NCBI GenBank assembly: GCA_021018995.1
Contig: CM037586.1
Coordinates: forward strand, 151,446,060 to 151,510,059
Source: Chloranthus sessilifolius
Taxonomy: Eukaryota; Streptophyta; Magnoliopsida; Chloranthales; Chloranthaceae
Reading direction: 5' to 3'
DNA: 64,000 nucleotides
The position numbers were made by a program, and so were the translations under genes. Positions within the stretch are counted from its first letter, which is position 1; every line of letters begins with the position of its first letter. Positions 1 through 12,140 of the stretch are shown in pieces. A model generated the notes under the pieces. That model searched no databases and had not been told where the DNA came from. It was given only the letters and a program-made list of their open reading frames with translations.

Positions 1-630
1 ATTCGGATAGGATTTTTCTTTTGAGTGTTTAAAAAATAAAAATAAAAAATAATAATTATTAAAATTTATTTCCTTATTTTCTCTCTTTGATAAGATTTTG
101 TAGTCTTTTTAGGAAGTTTAGATTTTTAGGATACCTTCCTTGGGAAATTTAGAAGTAGAGATTTTAGGACTTCTTATTTTAGATTTGGTAGCACTCTTTT
201 TCCTTATTTTCCTCTTTTAGATATTTTTAGGATTTTCTAAATTTAGTCATTAACTTTTGTGGGACTTATGTTTTAGGATTTTTAGGATTCTTTCATTCTT
301 CTCCTTATTTTTCTCTTTTAGGAGAGATTTTATAGGATTTTCAATTTTAATTTTTAATTTTCGAGTTTAATTTTAAAAAAAAAAAAAATTAAAATTAAAA
401 AAAATTTAAAAATTTAATTCAATTTAAAAAAAAAAAAAAAAAAAAAAAAAGAAAAATTTAATTAATTTAAATTCGAATTTTAATTTTAATTTGAATTTAA
501 AAAAAAAAAAAATTTTTTTTAATTTAAATTCAAATTTTAATTTTAATTTGAATTTTAAAAAAAAAAAAAAAAAAAAAAATTTAATTAATTAATTAATTAA
601 TTTAAATTTAAATTTTAATTTTAATTTGAA

Positions 631-664
<34 letters not shown>

Positions 665-679
665 TTAAATTTGAATTTT

Positions 680-719
<40 letters not shown>

Positions 720-785
720 AGAAATCTTTCCTGCTGATATTGGCTACTGTTTATCATCTTTGTTTAAATCGTTTGAAGCAGAATT
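1..785 (+). other. AT-rich leader of element A
   Basis: No gene here. The first 350 bases repeat phrases such as TTTTAGGATTTT and CTCCTTATTTTTCTCTTTTAGG that recur in inverted form in the leader of element C (60836-61440). From about 365 to 717 it is long A runs and AATTTAAATTTGAATTTTAATTT-like low complexity. This is the untranslated stretch between the primer site and gag. The palindrome cluster of element C's leader is absent. Confidence 0.75.
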
Positions 786-941
786 TTGTGGGTTTGTTGT
801 GGATTCTTCAACCCTGTTTGTGAGTGTTGGTGTATGAGCTTTACTCGTTCATCATCACATACTGCCTGCTTAATCTTGAGATCGAAAGAGCTTGTAGAGA
901 GAATCGAAGAGTCAGAGGAATCAATATCAACAAATGAGACC

Positions 942-2290
942 ATGGCGGATCAAAGGCAAGAGAGATGAGAATAACAACAATGGGAATGTCAATAATGGAA
1001 ATAATAGAACAATAATTTTGATGAGGGCCCTAGAACACTGGAGTATTATAACGATCCTGGTTTTACGAGGATCAGAATGTATTATGCATGCTCCCATTCC
1101 AGAACACTATGAATTCAAATCAAGAATGATTCAAATGCTACCAATTTTCCATGGGTTAGCAAATGAAAATCCGCACGTTCACTCAAATGATTTCACTGGG
1201 TATGCAAAATGTTCGAGTCCAGTCCACAATGTCACCGATGAGATAGCGCTCAGCACTCTTTCCGTTCTCTTTAAGAGATAAGGCAAAAACATGGTTCTAT
1301 TCCTTAGAACCACAATCTATTCGAGTTAGGCGAAATTAAAAATATTTTCCCATGACTAAGGCCATTGAATTGCGTCCGGAAGATCCTTCTTTTCCCAACA
1401 ACCTACGTAAACATTCCATGAATGTTGGGGAACGCTTTAAGGAATTGATCAGAAGTTGCCCAAATCATCAAGTTCCAAGGTGGCAACAAGTCCAAAGTTT
1501 TTACAATGGACTGATTCCTGAAGAGAGACGCATGGTTGATGCATCTTGTGGTGGATCTTGTGCCACGAAAGAAGCTGACGAATTGTGGGCATTGTTTGAA
1601 AAGTTATATCAAACTTCGATACAAAGTGAGACACTTGGGCGAACCAACTTGAACTGCACCTAAATCTCATGTGTTGACAAAAGGCGGTTATGCGATGTCA
1701 ACAATAATGCCTCGAATCTCTCTCAACAAAGGTTGACATGTCATCCAAACAGATGAACATGTTGTTAGCTGCTACCAAGCAAGCTAAAGCTCCTGTCACC
1801 CCCACAGTGTGTTCAATTTGTGACCACCCAGGTCATATGGCTAATGAGTGCCCTACTACCTTGTCATTCTTCCCTGATGAACCTAATCCTCAAGAGCAGG
1901 TAAATGTGACTCAATCTTATCAGCGGCAGGGTAGAAACATGTACTCCAATACCTACAATCCGGAATGGAAAAATCACCCCAACTTAGGATGGGGTGAATC
2001 GAACCAAACTGGCCAGGTAAACCAGCAACATAGAGCCAACACAATGGGTGGACAACAACCTTTTCAACCAAATTTTCAACAAAATTTTCGTCCACAACAG
2101 AATTTCCAGGTAATTCTAATTTCCGAAATTCCAATTTTCACAACGAATGCTCAGATTATCATCCAAATTCTGACTACCGAAAAAATCAGAATTTCAATCA
2201 GAATCTTAATCAATCTCATGCCAGTACTTCGAAAGATTCTGATCTGGAAGAAAAGCTTATGCGAAGCATGCAATCTTTTCAGTAGATGAT
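942..2290 (+). pseudogene. Degenerate gag (element A)
   Basis: Gag builds the virus-like particle that packages the element's RNA. The start MADQRQE at 942 matches the gag start of element C. The segments run in different frames: 934-1281 (capsid-like, with FKSRMIQMLPIFHGLANENPH), 1352-1663 (FPNNLRKHSMNVGERFKEL, then the DELWALFEKLYQ stretch) and 1738-2289. The last holds a CCHC zinc knuckle, CSICDHPGHMANEC, at 1810-1851, which binds RNA in functional Gag. After it comes a Gln/Asn-rich tail. At least three frame changes plus stops break it. Same-strand pol follows, as in a gag-pol polyprotein. Confidence 0.85.
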
Positions 2291-2552
2291 AATGGACCAA
2301 GTCAATTGGCCAATCAACCTAGTCGAGAGGAAGGTAGGCTCCCACCAACCCATCAATAATCCTCGAGGCCAAGCACCATCCAAGCGGGACCATCGAATAG
2401 TCAACAACAGCTGAAAGTCGAGGTTGATAATCAAGTGGAAATGCTGTAGAAGGCGATGAAGAAAGAGAAGCGAGAGGAAAAGAATCGAGAAAAGAAAGGA
2501 GAAAGGAAAAGGAAAAGAGAAAGAAAGAGACAAAGAGCCGTAGATAAGAAAA

Positions 2553-3530
2553 GTGCAAGAGCAAGGAGAGAAAGGAAAAGAAAAAGTAATAGAGGAAGAG
2601 TTTCCTTCAACCGTCCAACAAGGACGTGAAAAGAATCGAAATGGAATCTGCACCTTATGTCCCAAAGGCACCATTCCTCAATGCCTAACTCCTCCATCTA
2701 GAATGGGAAAGGGACCGACAAAATGGAAGAAATTTTCAAACATTCAAGCAAGTAAAGATAAATCTTCCATTACTTGAAACAATCAAACAAGTTCTGAAAT
2801 GCATAAGTTTTTCAAAGATTTGTGCACTCGGAAGAGAAAGGCACGTACTCACGCTTTCAAAGAAAGTGTTCCTAACAAATCAAGTCGATTCGATATTGCG
2901 ATTGGAAACCCCACGAACCGAAGACCACAGGTCCCAAGCTGTTCCATGTGTCATTGGTGGGCAACCAATTGGAAAGGCGTTATTGGATTTGGGAGCAAGT
3001 GTTAATCGATCCCATACTCAATGTCTGAGAAACTTCGGATTGGGTGAATTGAAACCCACGACGGTCACACTCAACCGCGGATAGATTCGGAAAGAAGACC
3101 GAGGGTGTTATCGAGGATGTTTTGGTTGGAATAGACAAGTTTGTCTTTCCGGTGGACTTCGTTGTCTTAGACATGGAACCACTGCGAAATCAATCAATCA
3201 AGTCCCAATTATTCTTGGACGTCTGCTTTCGCCATCGCTAACGCTTGCATTAATTGTCGTGACGGAGTCATGGACGTTTCTTTTGGAAACATGAAAGTCG
3301 CTTAACATATTCTATCGATGAACCATTTCCCTAATGAGGATGAGGTCGAATGTTTTTACATCGATCGGATGGATGAAGTGGTGGATGAAGCATTACCATC
3401 AATGCTCACCAAAGAGGAATTTGAAACCGCTTTGTTAGCCATCTATGAGGACAAAGGGCTTGAAAGGAAGCGAGAGAAAAGTCAAATTCATCATGTCAAG
3501 ATGATAACTTATGTGAAGTTGTGACTAAGG
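2553..3530 (+). pseudogene. Degenerate protease and linker (element A)
   Basis: Region between gag and RT. A lysine/glutamate-rich linker is followed by the line KFFKDLCTRKRKARTH in broken frames, then the retropepsin-like active-site segment GGQPIGKALLDLGASVN at about 2960-3005. DLGAS replaces the usual D[ST]GA, as in the equivalent segments of elements B and C. The downstream MNHFPNEDEVECFYID segment at 3318-3524 is also shared with element C (57.8 kb). Frameshifts separate all these pieces, so it is non-functional. Confidence 0.75.
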
Positions 3531-3839
3531 TAGAACCACTACCTCTTGAGGTAAAGGATGTCTTGACTCCATCAATTGAGCGACCACCAAGCTGTGGAAT
3601 TGAAACAATTGCACGAGTCCCTCAAATATGCTTTTACGGGACCTCGAGAAACACTTCCTGATAATTTCATCCACATTATCGGAAGAACAAGAGAATGATT
3701 TGTTGAAGGTGCCGAAGAGCACAAGGAGGCCATCGGATGGACCTTAGCGATCTCAAGGGATTGACCCATCGGTATGTATGCATAAAATACATCCGGAGGA
3801 TGAGAGTAAACCATCGAGGGAACCACAGACGACTTAATC

Positions 3840-4630
3840 CGAACATGCAAGAAGTCGTTTTAAAGGAAATCATTAAACTCCTCGATGCTGGAATCATCTA
3901 TCCGATCTCTGATAGTGAATGGGTTAGTCCAGTACAAATCGTTCGAAAAAGTCTGGAATTACGACGAAAGAAACTACGGAGGAGAATTGGTGCCCACTCG
4001 TGAAACTCGGATGGCGTGTGTGCATTGATTATCGAAAATTGAACACGACCACCGAGAAAAGATCATTTTCCTTCCGTTCATTGATCAAATTCTTGAGAAG
4101 TTAGGCGGGCAAGAGTTTTATTGCTTTCTTGATGGTTATTCGGGATACAATCAAGTGCCCGTTTTCCGGTGATCGAGAAGACAACATTCACGTGTCCATA
4201 TGGTACGTTTGCATATCGAAGGATGCCATTCGCTTATGTAATGCTCGACCACGCGTTTCAACGATGTATGTTGGCCATATTCTCGGACATGATCGACAAA
4301 TTCATCAAGTCTTCATGGATCGACTTCTCGCTTTTGGAAAAACATTTGATTCTTGTTTGAATCATCTTTCACAGTGTGTTGCCGTTGTGTAGATTCCAAA
4401 CTTGTTCTCAGCTGGGAAAAGAGCCATTTTATGGTTCAACAAGGAATTGTGTTGGGGCATATTGTTTCAACGAAAGGAATTGAAGTTGATAAGGCGAAGG
4501 TCGACTTAATTGCAAATTTACCACCTCCTAAAAGTGTTCGACTAATTCGATCATTTTTGGGGCATGCTGGATTTTATAGAAGATTCATTAAGGATTTTAG
4601 CAAGGTGGCTAAACCATTGTGCACTTAGCT
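3840..4630 (+). pseudogene. Degenerate reverse transcriptase (element A)
   Basis: Reverse transcriptase copies the element RNA into DNA. Visible family blocks, scattered over frames: LDAGIIYPISDSEWVSPVQIV (3885-3945), WRVCIDYRKLN (about 4011-4043), FLDGYSGYNQVPV (about 4120-4162), FTCPYGTFAYRRMPFAYV (4187-4240), the thumb-side KVDLIANLPPPKSVR and FLGHAGFYRRFIKDFSKVA (4500-4610). The catalytic FMDD block appears only as a damaged segment near 4313-4325. Numerous single-base indels separate the blocks. Confidence 0.85.
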
Positions 4631-4689
4631 TGGCAAAGATGTTCCTTTTGATTTAGATGAGGATTGCATAAAGGCATTCCTAAAATTGC

Positions 4690-5110
4690 GTGAACTCTTA
4701 TCAAATGCACCAATAATCCAACCACGGATTATTCTTTACCATTCGAACTCATGTGTGATGCATCCGATTATGCGATCGAGATGTCTTAGGGCAAAGGGTG
4801 AATAAATTACCTCACGTAATTTATTATGCTAGCAAGACATTAATTGATGCCCAATAATTACACCACCGAGAAGGAATTATTAGGCATGGTGTATGCTGCT
4901 CGGACAAATTCCGTTCCTATTTGCTTGGATCGAAAATAGTGGTCTTTTCGACCACTCGCTTTGAAATATCTTTTAGCAAAGAAGGATGCGAAACCAAGGC
5001 TGATCCGTTGGATCACCTTTCCGAAATTCAACTTTGAGATTAAAGATAAAAGGGGTTGAGAACGTTGTAGGATCATCATGCTAGAATTACTGCAAAGAAT
5101 CATCTATACG
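4690..5110 (+). pseudogene. Degenerate RNase H (element A)
   Basis: Remnant of the RNase H that removes template RNA. The DNA at about 4745-4900 still matches element C's block FELMCDASDYAIGAVLGQ and the segment ending in LNYTTTEKELL, but with small deletions that shift frame repeatedly. Identification rests on collinearity with the clearer copy at 56065-56560 rather than on an open frame. Confidence 0.7.
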
Positions 5111-5149
5111 AGACCATCCGTGACACATTTCGGATGAACATTTGATGGC

Positions 5150-6415
5150 AATTGATGTAGCCGGTGCAAAAGTTCCGTGGTTTGCTAACATCGTGGAATT
5201 ATCCGGTCATCGCGAATTCCCACCGAGTGGGGTAAGAATGATAAGAATCTCTTTTCTCCCAAATAAAATACTATTTCGATGAACCATATTTGTTTAAATT
5301 CGCCGGATCGTATCATTAGGCGATGCGTGCCAGAGGACGAGCAACCAAGCGTCCTAACTTTTTGCCATGTTGGGGCCTGTGGAGTCCATTTCGGAGGACA
5401 GAAGACCGCACCGAAAATCCTTCAAAGCGGATTCTACTGGCCCTCAATCTTTCGTGACGCTGCTCAATACTGCAAGGAAAGCCAACGGTGTCAACAGCTT
5501 GGCAATATTTTACGACGAAATATGATGCCCCTTACTCCAATTCTGATTGATGAAATTTTTGATGTTTGGGGATTGACTTTATGGGTCCTTTTCCACCATC
5601 CTTTGGGTATTCATATATTACGGTGGTGTTGACTATGTCTCCAAATGGATTGAAGCTGTGGCAACCCGATCAAATGATCACAAGGTTGTGGTCAAATTTC
5701 TGAGAGAACATGTGTTTAACCGATTCGGGATCCCAAGAGCAATCATCAGTGATGGCGGTTCGCATTTTTGCAATAGCCATTTTGCCACTTTAATGAAGAA
5801 GTACGACGTCACTCACAAAGTCGCTACGCCGTACCATCCACAGACTAGTGGTCAGGTGGAAGTGTCTAACCGGGAAATCAAGCGAATTCTAGAAAAGGCA
5901 GTGCAATAGGATAGAAGAGATTGGTCAAACCGGCTATCTGATGCTTTGTGGGCCTATCGTACTGCATTCAAGACACCGATCGGAATGTCTCCCTTCAGAA
6001 TTGTCTACGGGAAGGCATGTCATCTTCCTGTCGAATTGGAGCATAAGGCATTCTGGGCGATCAAACGATTTAATTTCGATATGCAAGCAGCAGGGTCGAA
6101 TCGAAGGTTACAGTTGAGTGAATTAGAAGAGTTACGCTACGATGCGTATGAAAATTCAAAGATGTACAAGGAAAGGTACAAAAGTTGCACGATCAATTAA
6201 TTTCTCGGAAGGAGTTTCATGTTGGCCAAAAGTTTGGTTATTCAATTCCCGACTTAAGCTTCATCACAGGAAATTGAAATCTAGATGGGAAGGCCGTTTC
6301 GGTGTTGTTTCCATTAGTGAGCACGGCAATTGAATTGAAATTCAAAGCCTTGAGGACAATCGAGTTTTCAAAGTGAATGGGCAAAGACTCAAACCCGGTG
6401 TTTGAGCCGATGATT
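5150..6415 (+). pseudogene. Degenerate integrase (element A)
   Basis: Integrase inserts the cDNA. An HHCC zinc-binding module is visible at 5279-5510 (FCHVGACGVHF followed by YCKESQRC). The core's first catalytic Asp region is frameshifted ([10 protein letters not shown] where element C has WGIDFMGPF). The second and third catalytic residues are intact in 5658-5909: the D of [10 protein letters not shown] and the E of TSGQVEVSN, exactly 35 residues apart. The C-terminal part follows ([16 protein letters not shown] at 5946 and the [12 protein letters not shown] block near 6230). A stop at 5907-5909 and frameshifts near 5630 and 6200 break it. Confidence 0.88.
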
Positions 6416-8603
6416 TAAGATTGAGGCAATGCACCTTAGTGATCCAGATTCTTGATCAATGAAGAGGTCGAGTCGACACTTAAACTCGGCTTCACGGGAG
6501 GCAAACCCGGTGTGTTTTATTTAGGAGTTGGACATGGTTTAGTTTAGGATTTAGGATTTATCTTTCTTTTCGTATGTTTAGTTCTAGAATATTAGTTTTA
6601 GTTTAGTTTAGGTTATTTTTAATTTCCAAATTAGTGTAGCCACATTACCTTCAATCTATTTTTGGTCATGTTCTAATTTGATGCCCATATTCTCGATCTT
6701 TGTGTTGAGGTACTTTTCAACAGTTTGGGGTGCCTACTTATTGCAAACAATGAGGACATTGTCATTTTTAGGTTTGGGGGTATGTATGATTATCTATCTT
6801 TCATCACTTATTTTGATTTTCTTTGGAAAAAAAAAAAAAAAATTTATTTATTTGGAACCATCATACTTTGCAATAGTTTTCAAACTTTAATTGATGATGC
6901 ATGTGAATTTTAATTTGAGGATATTGGTGGCAAATTTTGAGTAATTGTATCTAGGATGATGAAGCTTAATGTGATAATTTGTGGATGACTCGAAATTAGT
7001 TTTGCACTTATACCAAGCTAAGACTTAGAAATCGATGAACTATTTTGAACGTTGAATCTTAGGTTCTTAGTGGAGACTAAACCCGATAGCTTTAGAGCTA
7101 ATTTCCGTCATTGATGAGTGAATATATAAACTCGGAGTTTTCTTTGAATACGAATTATTTTGCATAATCTCATACATTTTATTTTGGCTTGTGACTTTGC
7201 ATGATATCAAATTCATATTATTGTGTTAGAACGTACTGTATATCTACTCAAGACAAATAGGCAAGGTTACCATCTTTTAAGGAAATGATTGAAGGCCATC
7301 TTTGGCTCGTTTGTGCTTAAAATGCCCCACCTCATATAAATTTATCCTTTTAGTACCCCTTTGAGCCTATAGAAAAATTTACCCTTATACATTCTTTGAT
7401 AAGCCACGTTAACCTTTAACCCTTCACAATTTCTGAAAATTTAGCTTTACCCTTCTTATTTCTGAGAAATTAGGAACGAGGAATGAAAATGAGCGAAAAG
7501 AGAGTAAGTGGAGAGATAATGAGTTATGGTGTTTACTGAGAGTGTATGGCAAATATAAAAAGAAAAAAAGGGGAGAGAAAAAGAAAAAAAAAAAAAAGGA
7601 ATGAAAAATGAGGTGCTTCAAGAAAAGGAAATTCAAAAGAGAAGAAAGAATGAGAAAAGAAAAATATTGAAAAGAAAAAAAAAATGGTGAGAAATTAGAA
7701 AAGAAAAAAAAAAGAAAAGAAGAGAAATAAAAAAAAAAAAAAAAAAAAATCAGAAGTTAGTTCCTTTTCCAATTTCTCAGAAATTTTGAATCACAATTCC
7801 CTTTCTTTCTTACCCTTACCTGAGCCCCATTACAACCCTACAAAAGACCTTCATGATCCGATCTTGCATTGGTAACTGTCTTGTGGAGAGTCAATATATA
7901 ATACTTATGACACTTGATATGACATGCTTAGGATATACAAGTATCTGTTCTTATGAGATTTATTTTTGTTCATTGATTGGCATCGTGTTTCATTTATCAT
8001 GTGAGACCTTTTTATTTGCTTTGTATTGATCTCTCACATGTGTGCGAAAACTTACCCATCATCGGAGTGATTTTATTTTGAGAGTATACCTAAAGTGAGG
8101 ATTGAGTCGAGACAACAGATCCGATGGTTTTCCGTTTGGACTAGTTCTGAGATGGATGAATCTTGGTTTTGGTATGCACACACTTCACGTTTAGGCATGA
8201 ATGAATGAGTTATCTAACAATTTGAGCATTAAATTAATTTGAATGGATACTAGCATGATTGACATGACTTTAATATTTGAGATTGATGATTCACATACTG
8301 AAGCAATTAATGATTTTTGTTTTTTTGAATAGTACATATGTTATAAAAAAAAAAAAAAAAAAATCATGTTTTGAAAACTCAATTTTACCGATGGTTTGAA
8401 ATTTTTGGAAGTTTGTGGGTAACTTCACTGCAAACCCTCAGGAGACACAACTCCTCCACTAGGGATCACCTAGGGGTTTAAAGGCTTGTTGCACATGCTA
8501 AGTGTAATCGTGTTTCCTACGAAAGTGGCATTTAAATTTTAGGATGTTAGTTTGATTTGCTTTATATTTCTATCATTCTCTTTGCTCGAGGACTAGCAAA
8601 GTG
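6416..8603 (+). other. 3' untranslated region of element A
   Basis: About 2.2 kb without a supportable gene between integrase and the 3' polypurine tract. No env-like reading frame is visible. It aligns in reverse with the 3' regions of elements C (52595-54679) and D (10040-10960), for example the phrase around 7250-7280 (AGACAAATAGGCAAGGTTAC). Purine-rich low complexity lies at 7560-7750 and an A run at 8345-8363. Confidence 0.75.
6714..6784 (+). promoter_or_regulatory. Internal polypurine-like pair in 3' UTR of A
   Basis: Two PPT-like motifs just after integrase: a degenerate CAGTTTGGGGTG near 6720 and TTAGGTTTGGGGGTATG at 6768-6784. The second closely copies the true PPT at 8604 (AGGTTTGGGGGTG). 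Both have counterparts at the same relative place in element C (54411-54478) and, singly or doubly, in B and D. Confidence 0.5.
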
Positions 8604-8617
8604 TAGGTTTGGGGGTG
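8604..8617 (+). promoter_or_regulatory. Polypurine tract (element A)
   Basis: TAGGTTTGGGGGTG directly abutting the TG of the 3' LTR. In LTR retrotransposons this RNase H-resistant tract primes plus-strand DNA synthesis. The same sequence sits at the same place in element C. Confidence 0.85.
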
Positions 8618-10039
8618 TGATGAGTAGTGAAATATGATGATATTTCACCCCTAAATACCTATATTTAGCCGTCCGATGAAGGCTATCTGATGAGATTTGT
8701 TAGATTTGAAGTGTTTCAGGTAAATACAGTCCAAGTTTCTAAAACAGCCCAAGAATCCCGAAAATAATGTCAAAACACTGCTATTTTGGGTCATTGAGAA
8801 CTTAGTACGACTTGCAGCTTAATTTTGACCTTCAAGACGTCAGATTCAGGAAATTTCTAAAACATAAAAGTTGTAGAGCTCGTCGTCAGCTTTCCAACGC
8901 CTCAAGAATCACCTGAATCCGAGTTCGGTACAAAAAGTTATGAGCAAAATACCAAGGCAGTGTCTGATGCAAAGCTAGGCGGGAATTCACGAAAATTACT
9001 CTTAGATGTCAATCGAGAGAGGTATTAGGGTTAGGCTATTATAAAAAGGGAAGCCACGAGTTTCTTAGGAGGATTTTTTTGCAATTAGAATATTATTCAT
9101 TCTTTATTTTTAGTTTTTAGGGCTCTTCACTTTGGGGGAATATTTTCTTCATCTTTTCAAGTCTTCTTCTCTCCTTCTTCTAGGGTTTATTCAGGGTAGA
9201 TTGTACCCAGCATTTGGATTATTTGTCTCTGTGAAATTCATAGATTGTATTTAGGAAAAACAATTGCAAATATCTTTTGGAAGAAATAAAAGAGGAATGA
9301 CTTTGAAAGAAAAAGGAGATCAAACACCAAAGATGAGCGGCTAAATCAGTAGATCGGGGAAGATGCGATCCCCAGATAAGTACCCATGTTTATGATTAAT
9401 ACCGCAGTCTATTATTGTTATCATGGAATCGTTTTGCTCAAAGTTTGTGTGATTGAAAATATTTTGAATGCTTTGTTATGACCGTTGATTGCGCGTATCA
9501 ACGGCCGTAATCGCTAGATCTGGACCTGCAGGCTGATCTAGGCTGTAGAGCGATTATGTGCTGATTGTCGTGATCTAAATATCATGAGATACGCTATGCT
9601 TTTTACATGACTCATACCGCAATGTTAGGCTGAGTCATTGTTTTTAGATAGGGTATGCCGGATTGATGATCATATTTTATTTCAAGTCATTTTTCTAGAT
9701 GAATGATGGTGTGAATGATGATTTAATGAAACTGTGGGTTTTAATGATAGAAAAGGGGTACGAATCTGGGGTAGCATATTCCTTGATCTCATTTTAATAT
9801 TGTTCGTAGATTTATCAGTAATTAATTGTTTAGATTAATTTATTTTTCTGCATTTAGGAAAAGTGCGTTAAGTTTTTGGTAAAATTGAATCTGCCCTTTG
9901 GTACTTCCTTAGGGACGTTTTTAAAATCTCTAAAAGAATTAATTAAAAATTCACGTTTCCCTGTGGGTTCGACACCCCTGTTCTTGCCATACTGCAATAG
10001 ATCTTGTGCACTTGCAAGGGTTACATTCTAAATCGATCA
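8618..10039 (+). repeat. 3' LTR of element A (1422 bp)
   Basis: Starts TGATGAGTAGTGAAATATGA and ends AAATCGATCA, the same termini as both LTRs of element C but clearly more diverged. It carries the U3 promoter, the R region and, near the right end, the conserved phrase GGGTTCGACACCCCTGTTC. The 5' partner is outside the window, so age cannot be estimated from LTR divergence. Confidence 0.9.
9037..9050 (+). promoter_or_regulatory. TATA box of element A LTR
   Basis: TATTATAAAAAGGG lies about 420 bp into the LTR. The matching position in element C reads CTATTTAAAG. Proposed core promoter for the genomic transcript; inferred from sequence and position only. Confidence 0.55.
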
Positions 10040-10545
10040 TCCTTCAAAGATGGTGACCTTGCCTATTTGTCTTAAGCAAACAAATGATATGCTCTAGCAC
10101 AATGATATGAATTTATTATCATGTAAAGTCACAAGTCAAAGTAAAATGTATGAGATTATGTAAAAATAATTCGTATTAAAAGAAAACTCCGAGTTTATGT
10201 AAGCACTCATCAAAGACGGGAAATTGGCTCTAAAGCTCATCGGGTTTAGTCTCCATTAAGAACCTAGGATTCAAAGTTTAAAATAGTTCATCGATTTCTA
10301 GATCTTAAGCATGGTATACATGCACAAAGTATCTAAGCATGAATTTCAAAGCCATCCTCAAATTATCACCTTAAATTTCATCATCCTAGATACAAGTAAT
10401 CAAAATATGACATCGATATTCTCAAAATATAATTTATATGGATCATTGACTAAAGTTTAGAAATTATTATAAAATAACATATGTCATGGTTCCAAAGTTT
10501 TTTTTTTTTTTGTGGTTTTAGGGATATCAAAATAATAAAATCATA

Positions 10546-10706
10546 GAAACTACACCCCCAAACCTGAACAAAATAATGTTCTCATTGTTGACAATAAATA
10601 AGATATTTGACTAAGGTGAGAAAATATACCTGGAGTAATGATTTGAGGCACATGGTAGCACTTGAAAAGGGGAGAGGTAGAAAAAATCTCCCCCAAACCT
10701 GCCTAA
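10546..10706 (-). promoter_or_regulatory. Two internal polypurine-like motifs (element D)
   Basis: On the minus strand GGCAGGTTTGGGGGAGA (near 10690-10706) and TCAGGTTTGGGGGTGTAG (near 10549-10566). They are about 140 bp apart and correspond to the paired motifs after integrase in elements A and C. Neither is followed by an LTR here. Confidence 0.5.
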
Positions 10707-10969
10707 AAATATATCCGTACAAAAGAACCTGCACATTAAGCAATATATGCATATCTAAGCGGCGTCACCACACAAAAAAAATGTCAACAATAGTGAGGAG
10801 ATTATCAAAACTAACAAAATGCAACTCAAATAACACTATCAAAGCCATAATGAACCATAAAAACGAGTGTATCTAAGCATTTTTAATTTTTTTTGCTTTT
10901 TCTTTTTTTCTTTTGTTTTATTTATATTTATATTTATATTTATTTAATTTTTTAACAAAAATCACGAAA

Positions 10970-12140
10970 TTAATCTACAAGGTGTAAACACATTTCAAGT
11001 CCATCAGGATCCCAAATCTTCATGAAATTTTTTCTAAGAATGACCATTGATTTATTTAATAGTCCCTGTATTTCTCTTATTAGGGACTTGGCTACAGCCC
11101 CATGTTGTGTCGAGGTTTTACCACTATGGTCCCTTTCTAACCTTCCAATCCCTATCCTGTACTTGACATTCTCAAAACTGTACTTCAGATTCAAACTTAT
11201 TAGCCTCTTTTGGGGCCTTTTGTTGATTGTTTATGTATTCAATAAATGGGCAACAACTTAAAAATTCATTTTTCTCCCCTAAACTGAATTCACATTCATT
11301 AGAAAATATTATGTCTCCCTTATCGCAACATTCTAAGAGTGGATATTCGACCAACATCCACTTGTTGAACTCATCGGTCAAGCTGGGTAAATCAGCTTTC
11401 AACGATTCTGTAAGGGTGTCATTTTTTTCCTCTCTCGTCTTAATTTGATTCTCAATTTCCTTCTCGACATAAGTATCGTTCTATTCCATTTCCTCTTCTC
11501 CTCGCACTGGCACTACCATAATGCTCGCTGTGCCATTCTCAAGCGTAGTGACCAATTGGTCCTGCTCATATTTCTGAATGAAATCACAAGGGTCCTCTTG
11601 AAGATGTGCTTCATTCCGATCGGTATCAATAAGGGACTCCACTATTTCATCTTCAATTTGCAATTGCTTGGCTACCTGACTAAGTTGAGATTGTAACCTA
11701 GAAATTCTTTGAGTTGTGGTGTGCACAAAACTTTTTACATATTCGATGGAGTAATAACAATTTTGGACTAGTTCATATGGTTATGTGTCTTGAAACTATT
11801 GAGTTTGCCGTGAAAACTCATAAGGAAAGTTGTTGGGGTAAGAACTCTGATCATCGTTAGACATCATATCATACATTGGAGGTTGATTAAACCCCCATAT
11901 GCCATTGAGTTGACTCTGCCAGTAACTTTGATCGGAGTAAGACATTATATTACACATTGGAGGTTGATTAAACCCCCATATATCATTGGGTTGACTCTGC
12001 CAGTCTTGGGTATTTCAAACAGGATTGAGACTGACTTGTTCAAGGTAATAATTTGGGTTGTTTAAGCGACACATAGATGTAATATGCATCGGATTTCCAC
12101 AAATAGCACATCACTCTGGATTGAATCCATGCATTGACAT
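10970..12140 (-). pseudogene. Gag C-terminal remnant with zinc knuckle (element D)
   Basis: On the minus strand the frame opens with a CCHC knuckle, CAICGNPMHITSMC, at 12069-12110, spacing C-X2-C-X4-H-X4-C, typical of nucleocapsid-type Gag that binds RNA. After it come two WGFNQPPM-type repeats (see 11860-12010), a stretch with SRLQSQLSQVAKQLQ (coiled-coil-like, as in other Athila-family Gag tails), an acidic section, and the segments 11402-11172 and 11194-10970. At least one stop (after GEEEME near 11481) and stops in the tandem-repeat section break it. The capsid half is missing, replaced upstream by AT-rich sequence. Family assignment is moderately sure; the last 150 residues match nothing I recognise. 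Confidence 0.65.
11860..12010 (-). repeat. 81-bp tandem duplication in gag of D
   Basis: Two tandem units (11860-11940 and 11941-12010, the second shortened) share TTGGAGGTTGATTAAACCCC and TTGACTCTGCCAGT. 81 bp is 27 codons, so the duplication keeps frame and doubles a WGFNQPPM motif after the zinc knuckle. Confidence 0.8.

Larger units (their letters stand above)
1..10039 (+). mobile_element. Element A: Athila-type Ty3/gypsy retrotransposon, 5' end outside window
   Basis: A copy-and-paste LTR retrotransposon read on the plus strand. In order: AT-rich leader, gag with a CCHC zinc knuckle, aspartic protease (DLGAS), reverse transcriptase, RNase H, integrase (HHCC plus D..D35E), a long non-coding 3' region, a polypurine tract and a 3' LTR. 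The PR-RT-RH-IN order is Ty3/gypsy; the long LTR, DLGAS protease and 2 kb 3' UTR match the Athila lineage, and element C (51019-63112, opposite strand) is a close relative with a tRNA-Asp primer site. The gag-pol reading frame is broken by many stops and frameshifts. The 3' LTR ends exactly where an inverted Athila 3' UTR (element D) begins, so A probably inserted into D; the matching 5-bp duplication (TCCTT expected) lies left of the window. Confidence 0.9.

Noticed and set aside
2279-2697. Minus-strand Leu/Ser/Phe-rich open frames
   Set aside because: Shadows of the Lys/Glu/Arg-rich gag-pol linker of element A on the plus strand.
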